From: Desulfoluna limicola
GTDB taxonomy: Bacteria > Desulfobacterota > Desulfobacteria > Desulfobacterales > Desulfolunaceae
Direction of reading: 5' to 3'
Assembly (NCBI RefSeq): GCF_021654575.1
Contig: NZ_AP024488.1
Span: forward strand, 1,550,001 to 1,614,000
DNA: 64,000 nt
Each line of letters begins with the position of its first letter. The first letter of the stretch is position 1. The notes under the pieces were generated by a model. It searched no databases, was not told the origin of the DNA, and saw only the letters and a program-made list of their open reading frames with translations. Below, one piece after another: positions 32,661 to 42,051 of the stretch. The position numbers were made by a program, and so were the translations under genes.

Positions 32661-32967
32661 GATGGAGTAACTCAAGGGACAAGCCTCGGGCAGCAAGGCG
32701 AGGGCACCTTGAAACCCCAGGGCGAATGCTCCCGGTGAAACATGTGGGGGACAATCGCTCCAACCGTGAAAACAGAAGGTCAATTTTCTTGAGACGTCCA
32801 GCTGAGAGAGGGTGTTCAGCCCGAAACCTCTTCTATCCCTCCTTGCATTTATATCATTCAGAGAGTAAGAATTTGTTCGTTGGCGTTTAATGACTGGCTT
32901 GAGTGAGGTATTAACCCGTCAACTAACTATACAAGCCTAAGGCGAAAGAGATGTCATAACTTCTCGG

Positions 32968-33015
32968 GGTGATATTGCCCCTCGACATTTATGCATTTAA
33001 CCGCCGGGTTAATAT
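32968..33015. repeat. Paired intergenic sequence, copy A
   Basis: About 48 bases sharing GCCCCTCGACA and TTAACCGCCGGGT with copy B at 40678-40725, roughly 80% alike by eye. Begins with a GGGG...CCCC hairpin. Confidence 0.6.
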
Positions 33016-33406
33016 CCGAGGGTAACGCAGGATACTCTTAATGCGGCGAGCAAAGAAACAATGTTGACGGCTCAAAACGAGGCAACTGATTGCCAGATGT
33101 GTCCGAGAAACGCCATATATAGGAAATGAAGTTGATTATCAAAACAGTTAGATAGTGATATTGATGTTTATGACATTCTCACAAGTTCAAGGGATAACAA
33201 TATTCCTCTTCACAGGAATGGGTTAATTTCAATAAATAAAACCATAATCCCGAGGTTTGCAGCAAATACGCCAATACAGCTACAACGTACTATTACAACA
33301 CACAACGTCTTGGAACATACTGTAAGCTCGAATGAGCCTGTTGAGCGGATTCCCCCGATGCAGGAAAAGAGCTCCGCTGATTCAAACACGTAAGGAGACC
33401 AAGAGA

Positions 33407-33874
33407 ATGAAACGATTCGTAACAGCATTCCTGCTACTCACCGTTTGCTTGTGCGGCAACACCTATGCTGAAGAGAGGGAGGGCTTCGGGGTCGGCGTTA
33501 TCCTCGGAGAGCCGACCGGCGTGAGTCTCAAAAAATGGATGGGAAACACCAATGCCATCGACGCCGGCATCGCGTGGTCTTTTTCGGGGGATAACTCATT
33601 CCACCTGCACGGCGACTACCTTGTCCATAACTTTGAACTGGTTTCCGTCGCGGAAGCGCCGGGTCAGCTGCCCGTCTACTTCGGGATCGGAGGCCGGGTG
33701 AAGTTTGATGACAAGGATGACAACACTTTTGGGGTGCGAGTGCCCATCGGGATTGCCTACATGCCTGCCGGCGCCCCCATTGATTTCTTCGGGGAGATCG
33801 TCCCTGTCCTTGACCTGATACCGGATTCTGATTTCGACATGAACGCGGCAATCGGTGCGAGGTTCTATTTCTAA
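33407..33874 (+). CDS. Small outer-membrane beta-barrel-like protein
   Basis: 155 aa from the ATG at 33407 (TAAGGAG nine bases upstream). The signal peptide is MKRFVTAFLLLTVCLCGNTYAEE. The mature protein opens FGVGVILGEPTGVSLKKWMG, a pattern seen in small outer-membrane barrel proteins. Alternating hydrophobic strands follow, and it ends with aromatic FYF, a BAM-recognised C-terminus. Probably an eight-strand barrel in the outer membrane. No enzymatic motif. It stands 136 bases before the caspase-like gene on the same strand and could be co-transcribed. Confidence 0.75.
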   Translation: MKRFVTAFLLLTVCLCGNTYAEEREGFGVGVILGEPTGVSLKKWMGNTNAIDAGIAWSFSGDNSFHLHGDYLVHNFELVSVAEAPGQLPVYFGIGGRVKFDDKDDNTFGVRVPIGIAYMPAGAPIDFFGEIVPVLDLIPDSDFDMNAAIGARFYF

Positions 33875-34009
33875 GGAAAAAGGGGGACTGACCCTTTCCT
33901 TTGTGCGGCCTGTGAACTGCTTCATAGATTAAATGGGCGATTTCGCATATATACCAGAGTCTGGGTCATATGACCCCTTGTCAGTCAACTTTTGGTTTTG
34001 AGGTTTTAG

Positions 34010-36250
34010 ATGAAGGTCACCACGTCGATTCTGCTGTTTCTTGTCGCATCTCTGGTACTCCCGTTTTCCGTTCAGGCGTCACGGGGCCTGAAGCCCGCCT
34101 ACCTTTCCCCGTCTGGTGACGCGGTCACCGGAGTCAACTGGCTGTTTGTGATCGGCATCAATGACTATGGCACCTGGCCGAAGCTTCAAACGGCCGTCAA
34201 CGATGCGACGTCGCTCCGAAACGTTCTTCTTGAGAGGTACCGGTATGATCCGGCTCATATCCTTGAGTTGTATGACGATCAGGCCACCCGGAAAAACATC
34301 ATCGGGAACCTCCGGTTTCTGGCTAAAAATGTCCAGGCGAATGACTCGCTGGTCATTTTTTATGCCGGCCATGGGCACATCGATTCCATCACAAAGGAGG
34401 GCAGCTGGATCCCCGTCAACAGCGATATGGAAAACTCCGCCTCCTGGATATCCAACCATGAGATCAAACAATACCTGACCGTCGACGCCATCAAAGCAAA
34501 GCACGTTCTCCTGGTGTCCGATTCGTGCTTTTCCGGGGACTTTTTCAGGGGCAGGCGAGGGAAACTTCCGGCCGTTACACCTGCGGTGATAAAAAAGGCA
34601 TACAAGCTCACGTCACGGCAGGCCATCGCCTCGGGCGGCCTTGAGCCTGTCAGTGACGGCGGTTTTGGCAGCAACAGCGTGTTCTCTCATTTTTTTATCA
34701 AAGCCCTGGAGGAGAACTCCGACCCCTTTATCACCCCTTCGGTACTTTTTCCCGATATCAAAGCCGGCGTGGCCGAAAATGCCGAGCAGTTCCCCACGTT
34801 TGGTTCGCTAACGGGCACAGGCGGGCAGCAGGGTGGGGAGTTTGTTTTTTTCCTCAAACAAGACATCCAGCTTAAGGAACTCTCGTCTGTGGCGGCCGAG
34901 AAAGCAAAGGAGCTGGAGCGGTTAAAAAAACTTGAACAGGAGGAACGTCTCGCAAACACCCGTGAAAAAGCCGAAATCGCCCAACGCAAAGATGAAATTG
35001 CAGCGCTGGATACCCAGATAGCCGCCATGAAAAAGCGGCTGGGAACCACGTCAGAAAAGAAAGACGACAGCCTCAGGGCAATGCTGACAATGGTTCGGCA
35101 AAAAGAGGAGCAACAAACAAAACTGGACGCCTTGAACCAAAAAAAAGCGGCAGAGAATGCCACGCGTCGGGCAGAGATAGTCCGCCTGAGGAAGCAGGCC
35201 GCAGAAAAAGAGCGTGCTGAATTGGAAAGCGATATCCGGGATTACAATGAGATAATCGCATCCGACTATGGCCTCGATATGGCGGACAGCGCCTGGCAGT
35301 TTTTGGTCAAGAAATACCCCGTACGGGCTGAAGGGGTAAAAAAGGGGGACGTCACGACCCTGGCCAGTCCCGGAACGTTAAAAATCCATACGAGCCCGAG
35401 GGGAGCCGGTGTCGTGTTTGAGATGATGGACCGGGGGTACGTTGAAGGAATGGCGCTGGAGCCGGGAGACTATGATGTCACCGTTTCCGCAGAGGGTTAC
35501 TATTCAAAGCGGGTCCAGATCCACATGAAAGCCGGGCAATCCAATCGGGTTTACGTTGACCTTGAGCGGGGGTTCGAGAATTCCATCGGGATGACATTTG
35601 TCTATATCAAGCCCGGCACCTTTAAAATGGGGTCTAAAAAATCCAGCGATTACGCGAAGCCGGTTCACACCGTCACCCTGACCCGGGGCTTTTACATGCA
35701 GACAACGGAAGTGACGCAAAGGCAGTGGAAGGACGTGATGCGAACAAACCCGTCGATCAATCAGGATTGTGGTGACGAGTGCCCTGTGGAACATGTGTCA
35801 TGGAACGATGCCAAAGAGTTTATCAAACGACTGAATGGGAAAGAGGGCACAGACACGTACCGGCTGCCCACCGAAGCAGAGTGGGAATACGCCTGCCGTG
35901 CCGGCAGCAAGACCCCCTATGCAAACGGAAATAGCCTTGATGATATGGGATGGTACGGTAAATATGGTAGCTTAGGTACACAGACGCAACCCGTGGCCGG
36001 GAAAAAAGCCAACAACTGGGGGCTCTACGATATGCATGGGAATGTTCAGGAGTGGTGTGAAGACTGGCATGATGACTACGGCAAAGAGCACCTCACCGAC
36101 CCCTCCGGTCCGTCAACGGGTATACACCGAGTCCAGAGGGGGGGAGACACAAGCTCGTCTGACGAGAGTTGCACGGCTGCAGTCCGAGATTCCGGCAACC
36201 CTGAAAGGGGGTTTTTGTACGATGGGTTTCGTCTGGTCAAAACTCCCTGA
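34010..36250 (+). CDS. Exported caspase-like protease with coiled coil, PEGA and FGE-sulfatase domains
   Basis: 746-aa multidomain protein. Signal peptide (residues 1-24) is followed by a peptidase C14 caspase domain (about 40-265) with catalytic His121 in FYAGHGHID and Cys173 in VSDSCFSGDFF. A long charged coiled coil lies at about 285-415 (KELERLKKLEQEERLA, KAEIAQRKDEIAAL). A PEGA domain (about 455-515, GTLKIHTSPRGAGVVFE) and a C-terminal formylglycine-generating-enzyme-like domain (about 520-746: GMTFVYIKPGTFKMGS, PVEHVSWNDAKEFIKRLN, YRLPTEAEWEYACRAG, WGLYDMHGNVQEWCEDW) complete it. The FGE-like domain in such proteins usually acts in binding or as a cofactor-free relative. Probably periplasmic or surface-attached, like metacaspase/orthocaspase fusions of other bacteria. 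Target unknown. Confidence 0.93.
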   Translation: MKVTTSILLFLVASLVLPFSVQASRGLKPAYLSPSGDAVTGVNWLFVIGINDYGTWPKLQTAVNDATSLRNVLLERYRYDPAHILELYDDQATRKNIIGNLRFLAKNVQANDSLVIFYAGHGHIDSITKEGSWIPVNSDMENSASWISNHEIKQYLTVDAIKAKHVLLVSDSCFSGDFFRGRRGKLPAVTPAVIKKAYKLTSRQAIASGGLEPVSDGGFGSNSVFSHFFIKALEENSDPFITPSVLFPDIKAGVAENAEQFPTFGSLTGTGGQQGGEFVFFLKQDIQLKELSSVAAEKAKELERLKKLEQEERLANTREKAEIAQRKDEIAALDTQIAAMKKRLGTTSEKKDDSLRAMLTMVRQKEEQQTKLDALNQKKAAENATRRAEIVRLRKQAAEKERAELESDIRDYNEIIASDYGLDMADSAWQFLVKKYPVRAEGVKKGDVTTLASPGTLKIHTSPRGAGVVFEMMDRGYVEGMALEPGDYDVTVSAEGYYSKRVQIHMKAGQSNRVYVDLERGFENSIGMTFVYIKPGTFKMGSKKSSDYAKPVHTVTLTRGFYMQTTEVTQRQWKDVMRTNPSINQDCGDECPVEHVSWNDAKEFIKRLNGKEGTDTYRLPTEAEWEYACRAGSKTPYANGNSLDDMGWYGKYGSLGTQTQPVAGKKANNWGLYDMHGNVQEWCEDWHDDYGKEHLTDPSGPSTGIHRVQRGGDTSSSDESCTAAVRDSGNPERGFLYDGFRLVKTP

Positions 36251-36525
36251 ATGGCGCGGTGACGCGCGGCACATGGCGTAGGCACGCCATGATGGAATAG
36301 ATGGGCGACTTCAGAAGGGGCGGGTGTGGGCCAATCCTGAAAGGGGGAACATGCATGACGCCTGACATGGTGAAAATCCATCTTCGCCCACCGCCCTGAT
36401 GCCCACAGCAGCCTAAAAACCGAACAGTTCCCTTCCATCCTTCAATAAAACCGGCGTCATCGTGTTTCTTAAGTATCGGCACACCATTCATCATCGATGG
36501 ATCAGCAACCCAACAGAGGATACCC

Positions 36526-37803
36526 ATGGAAACAAAACACTCGTTTTTATTTGTGACCTGGGAGGGCGGCGGCAACGTCCCTCCGGTGCTTGGCCTGGCA
36601 TCCCGTTTGATCAAACGCGGACATCGCGTTCGCATTCTCACCGAACCCTGCCTGAAAGATGCTGTCGGCGCAATTGGCGCTGAATATAGAGAGTTTAAAA
36701 CGTATTTTACACGGACAGACCCTACCATTGACATCATCCAGGATTGGAATGCCAGTCCTCTCACCATTCCCACCATTGACAATGTGCTGGTTCGCCCGGC
36801 CATGGATGTGGCCAGGGAAACCCAGGCTGCCTTGAACGAGGAGCCTACAGATGTTGTGGTGGCGGATTTGATGATGGTTGGAAGCCTGATTGCCGCTGAG
36901 GCGATGAACATAAAACGTGTCGCGCTTTTTCATATGCCGGAATATTTGCCCGGCCCCGGAAGGCCACCCGGAGGCCTGGGGTTGAGGCCTTTGTCTTCAA
37001 GCCTCGGGCGCTTACGGGACAAATTGTTGGCCGTGCTGTTTTATCGGATCATCAATCAGTATCTGCCACCGCTGAATGCAGTGCGAGGCGCGTTTTCACT
37101 GCCTTTGCTTGCATCAGTGGATGATATCTATCATCAGGCAGACCTGCGGCTCATCCAAACAAGCAAGGCCTTTGATGCGCCCATTACTCCCGCCCCCGGC
37201 AATGTCCGCTATGTCGGCCCCATTCTGGATGATCCCTTCTGGACTGACGTTGATGAGGCCCTTGGGCCCGAACGGGATTCACGACCCTTCGTGGTTGTTG
37301 GTCTGTCGTCCACGTTTCAAAATCAGCGTGCCGTCCTTGAGCGCATTATCCATGCGGTTTCCGGTATGGACATACGCTGCCTCGTTACCCTGGGCCCCTC
37401 AATGGCCCGGGAATCTTTTCAAGGCGCTGATAATGTCCGCATCGTTTCATCCATTCCCCACAGCCGGGTATTTCCCCACGCGGACGCCGTTGTAACACAC
37501 GCGGGGCATGGAACGGTGATGCGTGCTCTGGCATCTGGGCTTCCGCTTGTGTGCCTTCCGATGGGTCGCGATCAAATTGACAACGCAGCACTTGTTGCCC
37601 ATCATGGGGCAGGCTTGACCTTGAAGCCAAAAGCTCGGGTCAACCATATTCGCAAGGCGATTAAAAGGGTGCTGGATGAACCCGGCTTCGGAAGGAGTGC
37701 ACGCTCTCTGCAAAAAAGCATTCTGGCAGACTCAAAAGCGGATCTTGCGGTCAGCCAGCTGGAACACCTGGTGATCTCGAGGGGCAATGGGGCTCGGGGG
37801 TGA
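36526..37803 (+). CDS. GT1-family glycosyltransferase (UGT/MGT-like)
   Basis: 425-aa GT-B-fold glycosyltransferase. The N-terminal domain begins FLFVTWEGGGNVPPVLGLASRLIKRGHRV, an acceptor-side motif. The C-terminal donor-binding motif THAGHGTVMRALASGLPLVCLPMGRDQIDNA matches the UGT/macrolide-GT signature. Family members move a sugar from a nucleotide sugar to small hydrophobic acceptors such as sterols, macrolides, flavonoids or lipids. The acceptor is unknown and no biosynthetic partner is adjacent. The ATG has AGAGGA six bases upstream. No signal peptide; expected to be cytoplasmic or peripheral. Confidence 0.9.
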   Translation: METKHSFLFVTWEGGGNVPPVLGLASRLIKRGHRVRILTEPCLKDAVGAIGAEYREFKTYFTRTDPTIDIIQDWNASPLTIPTIDNVLVRPAMDVARETQAALNEEPTDVVVADLMMVGSLIAAEAMNIKRVALFHMPEYLPGPGRPPGGLGLRPLSSSLGRLRDKLLAVLFYRIINQYLPPLNAVRGAFSLPLLASVDDIYHQADLRLIQTSKAFDAPITPAPGNVRYVGPILDDPFWTDVDEALGPERDSRPFVVVGLSSTFQNQRAVLERIIHAVSGMDIRCLVTLGPSMARESFQGADNVRIVSSIPHSRVFPHADAVVTHAGHGTVMRALASGLPLVCLPMGRDQIDNAALVAHHGAGLTLKPKARVNHIRKAIKRVLDEPGFGRSARSLQKSILADSKADLAVSQLEHLVISRGNGARG

Positions 37804-37875
37804 GCCTGCCAGAGATTTCTGGGCAAATTGTGCGGCCGTCCTGCATACGACCCGTTGATGAGACGTAACAAATGG

Positions 37876-38059
37876 GTATCTATTCAGCTCAAAGTCGCGG
37901 CCAAACGTTTCCCCGATCTGAAACGTGGGTTTGACAAACAGGCCTGTTCAGCTGGAGCAGCGTTCCTTCCGAATCACACCCGCTCCCTGCTTTCAAGATA
38001 TGTTGCCTGATGTGGCTTGGCCCCCCCCCTTTGCCGCCGGAGGCGTACGGAATAGTAAC
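37876..38059. repeat. MITE-like element upstream of the TPM genes
   Basis: Left end GTATCTATTCAGC, right end GCCGCCGGAGGC (about 38033) followed by GGAATAGTAAC, i.e. a diverged copy of the 13260-13442 element. It shares GCCTGATGTGGC with 7124-7190. Confidence 0.7.
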
Positions 38060-38097
38060 ACCAAAATTTACCACCATTGTTAAAGGGAAGACCCGCC

Positions 38098-38844
38098 ATG
38101 AACAAAAAAACAGTCATCGCATGGATGTCAATTCTGGTGCTGCTGGTGCCGATGCTGGCATTCGCAGCCATTTTCCCCGATAAGCCTCCTTCGGAGCACT
38201 ACTATGTGGACGAGGCGGGGTTGATCGATGTGGAGACGGGAGGTCGGATCGATGAGATTGCATCGGCGCTCCTCGCTGAAGAGAGCATTCCCGTTTACGT
38301 GGTCACCATCTCTTCGCTGGTGGCTTATGATGCGGTCACATTGAGCATCGATCAGTATGCCACGGAACTCTTTGATCACTGGGGCATCGGGTGGCAGGAT
38401 CGCAACTACGGCGTTTTGCTGCTTATCTCCAGTGGAGATCGCAAGGCGCGAATCGAACTGGGGGCAGGCTGGGGGCATGATTACGACACCCAGGCCCGAC
38501 AGGTCATGGACGAGCTTATCGTCCCCTCGTTTAAACGGGGCGATTTTGCAACCGGGATTGCCGACGGCGTGCGGGGTCTGGATGCCATGGCACGTGGTCT
38601 GGCACTGCCCGAACGAAAGGCCCCCTGGTGGGTCGTTCCCGCATTTGTGGGGGGCGTTCTCCTCATGGTCATCATGATCATCAATCTGTTCAGGTCGGGG
38701 CGAAAGGGGTGGGCCTGGGCCCTCCTTGCCGTTCTCGGTGTCATTCTCTTTTTCATCATCCGAACCATGCTCTCAAACGCCGGCAGCGGCGGGGGCTTCG
38801 GAGGCGGTTCCTCCGGTGGTGGCGGTGCAACGGGATCATGGTGA
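38098..38844 (+). CDS. TPM-domain membrane protein, YgcG-like
   Basis: 248 aa. The N-terminal signal/anchor (MNKKTVIAWMSILVLLVPMLAFAA) is followed by a TPM domain (about 30-165; YVDEAGLIDVETGGRIDEIASAL, NYGVLLLISSGDRKARIELGAGWGHDY). Two membrane segments lie at about 180-225 (VVPAFVGGVLLMVIMII, AWALLAVLGVILFFII), and the tail is glycine/serine-rich (GGGFGGGSSGGGGATGSW), the YgcG/TPM_phosphatase layout. These proteins face the periplasm; TPM domains have been linked to photosystem repair in plants, and bacterial roles are unclear. Start chosen for the GGGAAG site; overlaps the next gene. Confidence 0.87.
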   Translation: MNKKTVIAWMSILVLLVPMLAFAAIFPDKPPSEHYYVDEAGLIDVETGGRIDEIASALLAEESIPVYVVTISSLVAYDAVTLSIDQYATELFDHWGIGWQDRNYGVLLLISSGDRKARIELGAGWGHDYDTQARQVMDELIVPSFKRGDFATGIADGVRGLDAMARGLALPERKAPWWVVPAFVGGVLLMVIMIINLFRSGRKGWAWALLAVLGVILFFIIRTMLSNAGSGGGFGGGSSGGGGATGSW

Positions 38845-39530
38845 CCATTATGAAAAAAGCGACAAAACTGTTTACCGAAGACGAGATTCGCACCATCGAA
38901 GCCGCCATCGGCGAGGTGGAGAAAAAGACATCCGCCGAGGTGGTGCCGGTGGTGGCAACCGTCTCAGGGCGATACGACCGTGCAGAAGATATGTTCGGGT
39001 TTTTGCTCTCCCTGCTGGTGCTTGGCGTTGCCTGGGTCTGGCTTCAGGGGATCGCCCCCACAGGGGACGCGTGGGGCGGGAGCCCGATGCTCCGGCTTAA
39101 CCTTCCTGTGGTGCTGGTGATCCTTGTGGTCGCCTGTTTTCTGGGCATGGCCCTGGCCAGTCACGTCCCGGTATTGAGGCTTCCCCTCATCGCCAAACGG
39201 GAAATGCAGGAAGAGGTGGAGAGCCGTGCCCGGGAGATGTTTCAACGGCTGAAGATCAGAAAAACCGAAAACGCCACAGGGATCCTCATCTATGTCTCCC
39301 TCTACGAGCACATGGTGCACGTCGTCGGGGATGACACCATCAATGCTAAATTTTCCCGGGAGGACTGGCAGGCACTTTGTGACACCATTATCCGTGGCTT
39401 TAAAGACGGCAGGCCGGAAGAGGGCATGCGAAGGGGTCTCCTGCAATGCGGTGACCTTCTGGCCCCGCATTTCCCCATTCAACCAGGCGATGCAAACGAG
39501 CTGGTGGATACCCTCCACCTGATCGATTGA
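38838..39530 (+). CDS. Second TPM-domain membrane protein
   Basis: About 230 aa. The ATG at 38838 overlaps the stop of the first TPM gene; ATG 38850 is an alternative. The N-terminus is LFTEDEIRTIEAAIGEVEKKTSAEVVPVVATVSG, a TPM half, followed by two membrane helices (about residues 55-75 and 93-113). The rest of the TPM domain, REMFQRLKIRKTENATGILIYVSLYEHMVHVVGD, comes after the helices. This split arrangement matches the shorter partner usually found beside YgcG-like genes, and the two probably form one membrane complex. Confidence 0.85.
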   Translation: MVTIMKKATKLFTEDEIRTIEAAIGEVEKKTSAEVVPVVATVSGRYDRAEDMFGFLLSLLVLGVAWVWLQGIAPTGDAWGGSPMLRLNLPVVLVILVVACFLGMALASHVPVLRLPLIAKREMQEEVESRAREMFQRLKIRKTENATGILIYVSLYEHMVHVVGDDTINAKFSREDWQALCDTIIRGFKDGRPEEGMRRGLLQCGDLLAPHFPIQPGDANELVDTLHLID

Positions 39531-39532
39531 CA

Positions 39533-39619
39533 GGCAGAGCCACCTCGAAAGCGCGGTCGCAGGGGGGCAACCCCCCATCGCAGCCTCCTTTCAAGGTGAC
39601 ACACCTTGCCGCCGGAGGC
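39533..39619. repeat. Intergenic repeat unit before the radical SAM gene
   Basis: Left arm GAGCCACCTCGAAAGC, central AGGGGGGCAACCCCCC hairpin, right arm TTTCAAGGTGACACACCTTGCCGCCGGAGGC. The right end is 19 bases before the radical SAM start codon. Confidence 0.7.
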
Positions 39620-39638
39620 ATTTTTTAAAGGAGGGGCC

Positions 39639-40547
39639 ATGTTAACGGGAATCCACATTCTCATGACATACAAGTGCAACCTTGAGTGCGACCACTGTTT
39701 CCTCTACTCAGGTCCCGGTGCCCAGGGGACCATGACATTGGCGCAGATCCGCTCGGTGCTCGATGAAGCCCGTAAAATCGGATCTGTTGAGTGGATTTAC
39801 TTCGAAGGCGGGGAGCCCTTTCTCTTTTACCCCTCCTTAATTGAAGGGGTCCGCCTTGCGACGACCATGGGGTTTAAGGTCGGGGTCGTTACCAACGCAT
39901 ACGGAGCCGTTTCCGACGAGGATGCCGACATCTGGCTCCGACCCCTCTCGGATCTTGGGGTGAGCACCCTCAGCATCAGCAATGACTCCTTTCATTACGG
40001 GGAAGGGGAGAGCCCTGCCAAGCGTGGGCTGGCAGCAGCTGAAAGGCTCGGTATTCCCACGGCCTCCATCAGCATTGCAAAGCCCTTTGTGGAATCAAAG
40101 CCAGGAGAAGGCCAGGACAAAGGCGCCCCTGTCATCGGAGGAGGAGCGATGTTCAAGGGCCGGGCGGTTGATAAACTGACTGCCGGTTTGCCCCGAAGGC
40201 CCGCCCACGAACTCATCACATGCCCGCATGAAGAGCTGGTAACCCCGTCACGGGTCCACGTGGACAGTTATGGCCATGTCCACCTCTGCCAGGGCGTGAG
40301 TCTGGGCACTATGTGGCAGCGACCGCTTTCTGAGCTTGTGACGGAGTACGACGCCGGTTCCCATCCCATAAGCGGCCCTCTGGCTAAGGGAGGACCGTAT
40401 TTGCTTGCGAGACAGTATGATGTGACTCCTGAAGAAGGGGGGTACGTGGATGAGTGCCACTTCTGCTATCTCGTGCGTCGCAGCCTTATGGCACGGTTTC
40501 CGGAGACCCTTGCCCCAAGGCAGGTGTATGGTTGTGAGGAGAACTGA
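39639..40547 (+). CDS. Radical SAM protein, 302 aa
   Basis: The ATG at 39639 follows AAAGGAGG. The radical SAM cluster motif CxxxCxxC is C13, C17, C20 in YKCNLECDHCFLY, with FEGGEPFLF as the SAM-binding GGEP. A short C-terminal cysteine-bearing region (ITCPHEELV, HVHLCQGVS, DECHFCYLVRR, VYGC) may bind an additional cluster like a reduced SPASM/twitch domain. Substrate not recognised and no precursor peptide visible nearby. Similar stand-alone proteins occur in anaerobes with unknown roles. The next gene lies about 490 bases away. Confidence 0.85.
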   Translation: MLTGIHILMTYKCNLECDHCFLYSGPGAQGTMTLAQIRSVLDEARKIGSVEWIYFEGGEPFLFYPSLIEGVRLATTMGFKVGVVTNAYGAVSDEDADIWLRPLSDLGVSTLSISNDSFHYGEGESPAKRGLAAAERLGIPTASISIAKPFVESKPGEGQDKGAPVIGGGAMFKGRAVDKLTAGLPRRPAHELITCPHEELVTPSRVHVDSYGHVHLCQGVSLGTMWQRPLSELVTEYDAGSHPISGPLAKGGPYLLARQYDVTPEEGGYVDECHFCYLVRRSLMARFPETLAPRQVYGCEEN

Positions 40548-41041
40548 AATATGCACCTAAGAGGGCGTGCTGTCTTTGAAAGCGTCTACTTACATACCCC
40601 ATCCGTTCTGCAGAAATATATTACTCCGGCAGCTTACTATGTGAATTATCAGGTGGTGGAGATGACTGATTTTGAGAGGGGATACTGCCCCTCGACAGTG
40701 ACGCACTTAACCGCCGGGTGAATACTGCCACATACTGGTCATGGGAGCGCGGTAAACACATGGGCCTGCAAAAGCTCTTCCAGGTGACCGAGATGGTTTT
40801 TTGGAGAGGGCTGTGTGACTGGATCCTCCATTAAACAAGTATGTTGGAATGGAAACGTAAGCCATGTGTTCACTGAAATATGGGGCGCCTGAGTTGCGAG
40901 ACCACGTATTGAAAAGGACTGGGACCTTGAGTGTGTTCATTGATTTGCATGCCAGTCCCTCCTTTGAATCTTATGGAGAGCGCAGGTGCGTGGGAGCTCT
41001 GTGCCTTTGCCTTGAGACCAGATCACACATTAGGAGGGGGC
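40548..41041. other. Intergenic region, contains paired sequence copy B
   Basis: No gene. 40678-40725 resembles 32968-33015; a GAGGGG/CCCCTC hairpin and CCGCCGGGTGAA are shared. The remainder has no recognised element. Confidence 0.5.
40678..40725. repeat. Paired intergenic sequence, copy B
   Basis: See copy A at 32968-33015. The hairpin arms are GAGGGG and CCCCTC. Confidence 0.6.
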
Positions 41042-41848
41042 ATGAGTCAATTCAAGAATGCCATGGACCTGTTTAAGCTGCTGCCCAAAACCAACTGTCG
41101 CGCCTGCAACGAAACCACCTGCCTTGCTTTTGCCTCCAAAGTATTTCTGGGACAGAAATCCCTGGAGCTCTGCCCTCATATTGATCCGGGCACCCTTTCT
41201 GAGGATCGCAAAGGTGGTGCCACCACCCCATCGGTTCACAAGCAGCGGGAAGAACGCTTAGGCATCCTTAAGGCCAAGGTGGCCGCAACCAACCTGAACG
41301 ATGCTGCAGAGCGGGTGGGCGGGGTGTTTGAAAACGGCAAACTCACCTTGAGGATTTTCGGCAAACCCCTTCGGGTGGATGTGCAGGGAAACCTCTCTTC
41401 GGACATCCACATCAATCCGTGGATCACCGCGACGGTTCTCGGGTATATACTGGCCTGTAAAGGGGAAGAACTGACGGGAGAGTGGGTTCCCCTGCGCGAG
41501 CTGAAAGGGGGGCGAGAGAAAAACGGGCTCTTCGTCCAGCGTTCTGAAATGCCCTTAAAGGCCCTTGCAGACAAGTACACCGACCTGTTTGAAGCGTTGA
41601 TCGAGCTTTTTAGCGGTGAAACCATGGACAGGCTGTTTCAGTCCGACATCTCTCTTGTGCTCTGGCCGCTTCCCAGGTTGCCCATTCTTGTCTGTTACTG
41701 GAAGCCCGAGGAGGGGATGGACTCCGACCTTCATCTGTTTTTTGACTCATCTGCCGATGTAAACGCGGGCATCGATATTGTCTACACCGTTGCCACCGGG
41801 ATTGTGGTGATGTTTGAGAAAATAGCCAGAAGGCACTGGAGTATTTGA
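41042..41848 (+). CDS. DUF3786 protein with N-terminal Fe-S motif
   Basis: 268 aa from the ATG at 41042 (AGGAGGG upstream). The N-terminal cysteine motif is C19-x2-C22-x4-C27-x16-C44 in LLPKTNCRACNETTCLAFA...LCPH, which matches the 4Fe-4S domain of CdhD/corrinoid-protein type. The remainder (about 75-268) is a DUF3786 domain (PLRVDVQGNLSSDIHINPWI, VLGYILACKGEELTGEWVPLRELKGG). Found in anaerobes with corrinoid metabolism; the biochemical role is unknown. Monocistronic, ending before a bidirectional terminator. Confidence 0.85.
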   Translation: MSQFKNAMDLFKLLPKTNCRACNETTCLAFASKVFLGQKSLELCPHIDPGTLSEDRKGGATTPSVHKQREERLGILKAKVAATNLNDAAERVGGVFENGKLTLRIFGKPLRVDVQGNLSSDIHINPWITATVLGYILACKGEELTGEWVPLRELKGGREKNGLFVQRSEMPLKALADKYTDLFEALIELFSGETMDRLFQSDISLVLWPLPRLPILVCYWKPEEGMDSDLHLFFDSSADVNAGIDIVYTVATGIVVMFEKIARRHWSI

Positions 41849-41870
41849 GAAATCCTTGCCGCTCATGTTT

Positions 41871-41924
41871 GCCTCTGGCGTCTCTGCCTGGGGCCAAGAT
41901 TTTGAAAAGTTTGATAAACAGGTT
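41871..41924. repeat. Intergenic repeat, left half-unit
   Basis: GCCTCTGGCGTCTCTGCCTGGGGCC then TTTTGAAAAGTTTGATAAACAGGTT, a diverged copy of 4527-4580. Confidence 0.6.
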
Positions 41925-41993
41925 GTTTGGATTTTGTCCCCATGAAGCCCCCACCAAATAAATGATAGCTGGCAGTTTCAAGTGAAAAAAGAA

Positions 41994-42026
41994 AAGGGCA
42001 GGGGTATCAACCCTGCCCTTCGTTTT
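41994..42026. terminator. Bidirectional terminator between convergent genes
   Basis: AAGGGCAGGG, loop GTATCAA, CCCTGCCCTT followed by CGTTTTT. The A-rich left flank gives a T-run on the minus strand, serving the 42052-44280 gene as well. Confidence 0.88.
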
Positions 42027-42051
42027 TAGTCGTGCTTGCCTTTTCTTGTGG

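Larger units (their letters stand above)
31961..33406. other. Gene desert downstream of the riboswitch
   Basis: No intact gene. At 32141 a GTG preceded by AAGGAG opens a 16-residue frame reading MLLSLIHRLLGALLAY, like the beginning of a signal peptide or membrane protein cut short. A piece resembling the repeat (TTTGACCCCCGGCAGGG) lies near 32271. An unattached terminator is at 32626-32660. 32800-33400 is AT-rich. Confidence 0.5.
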
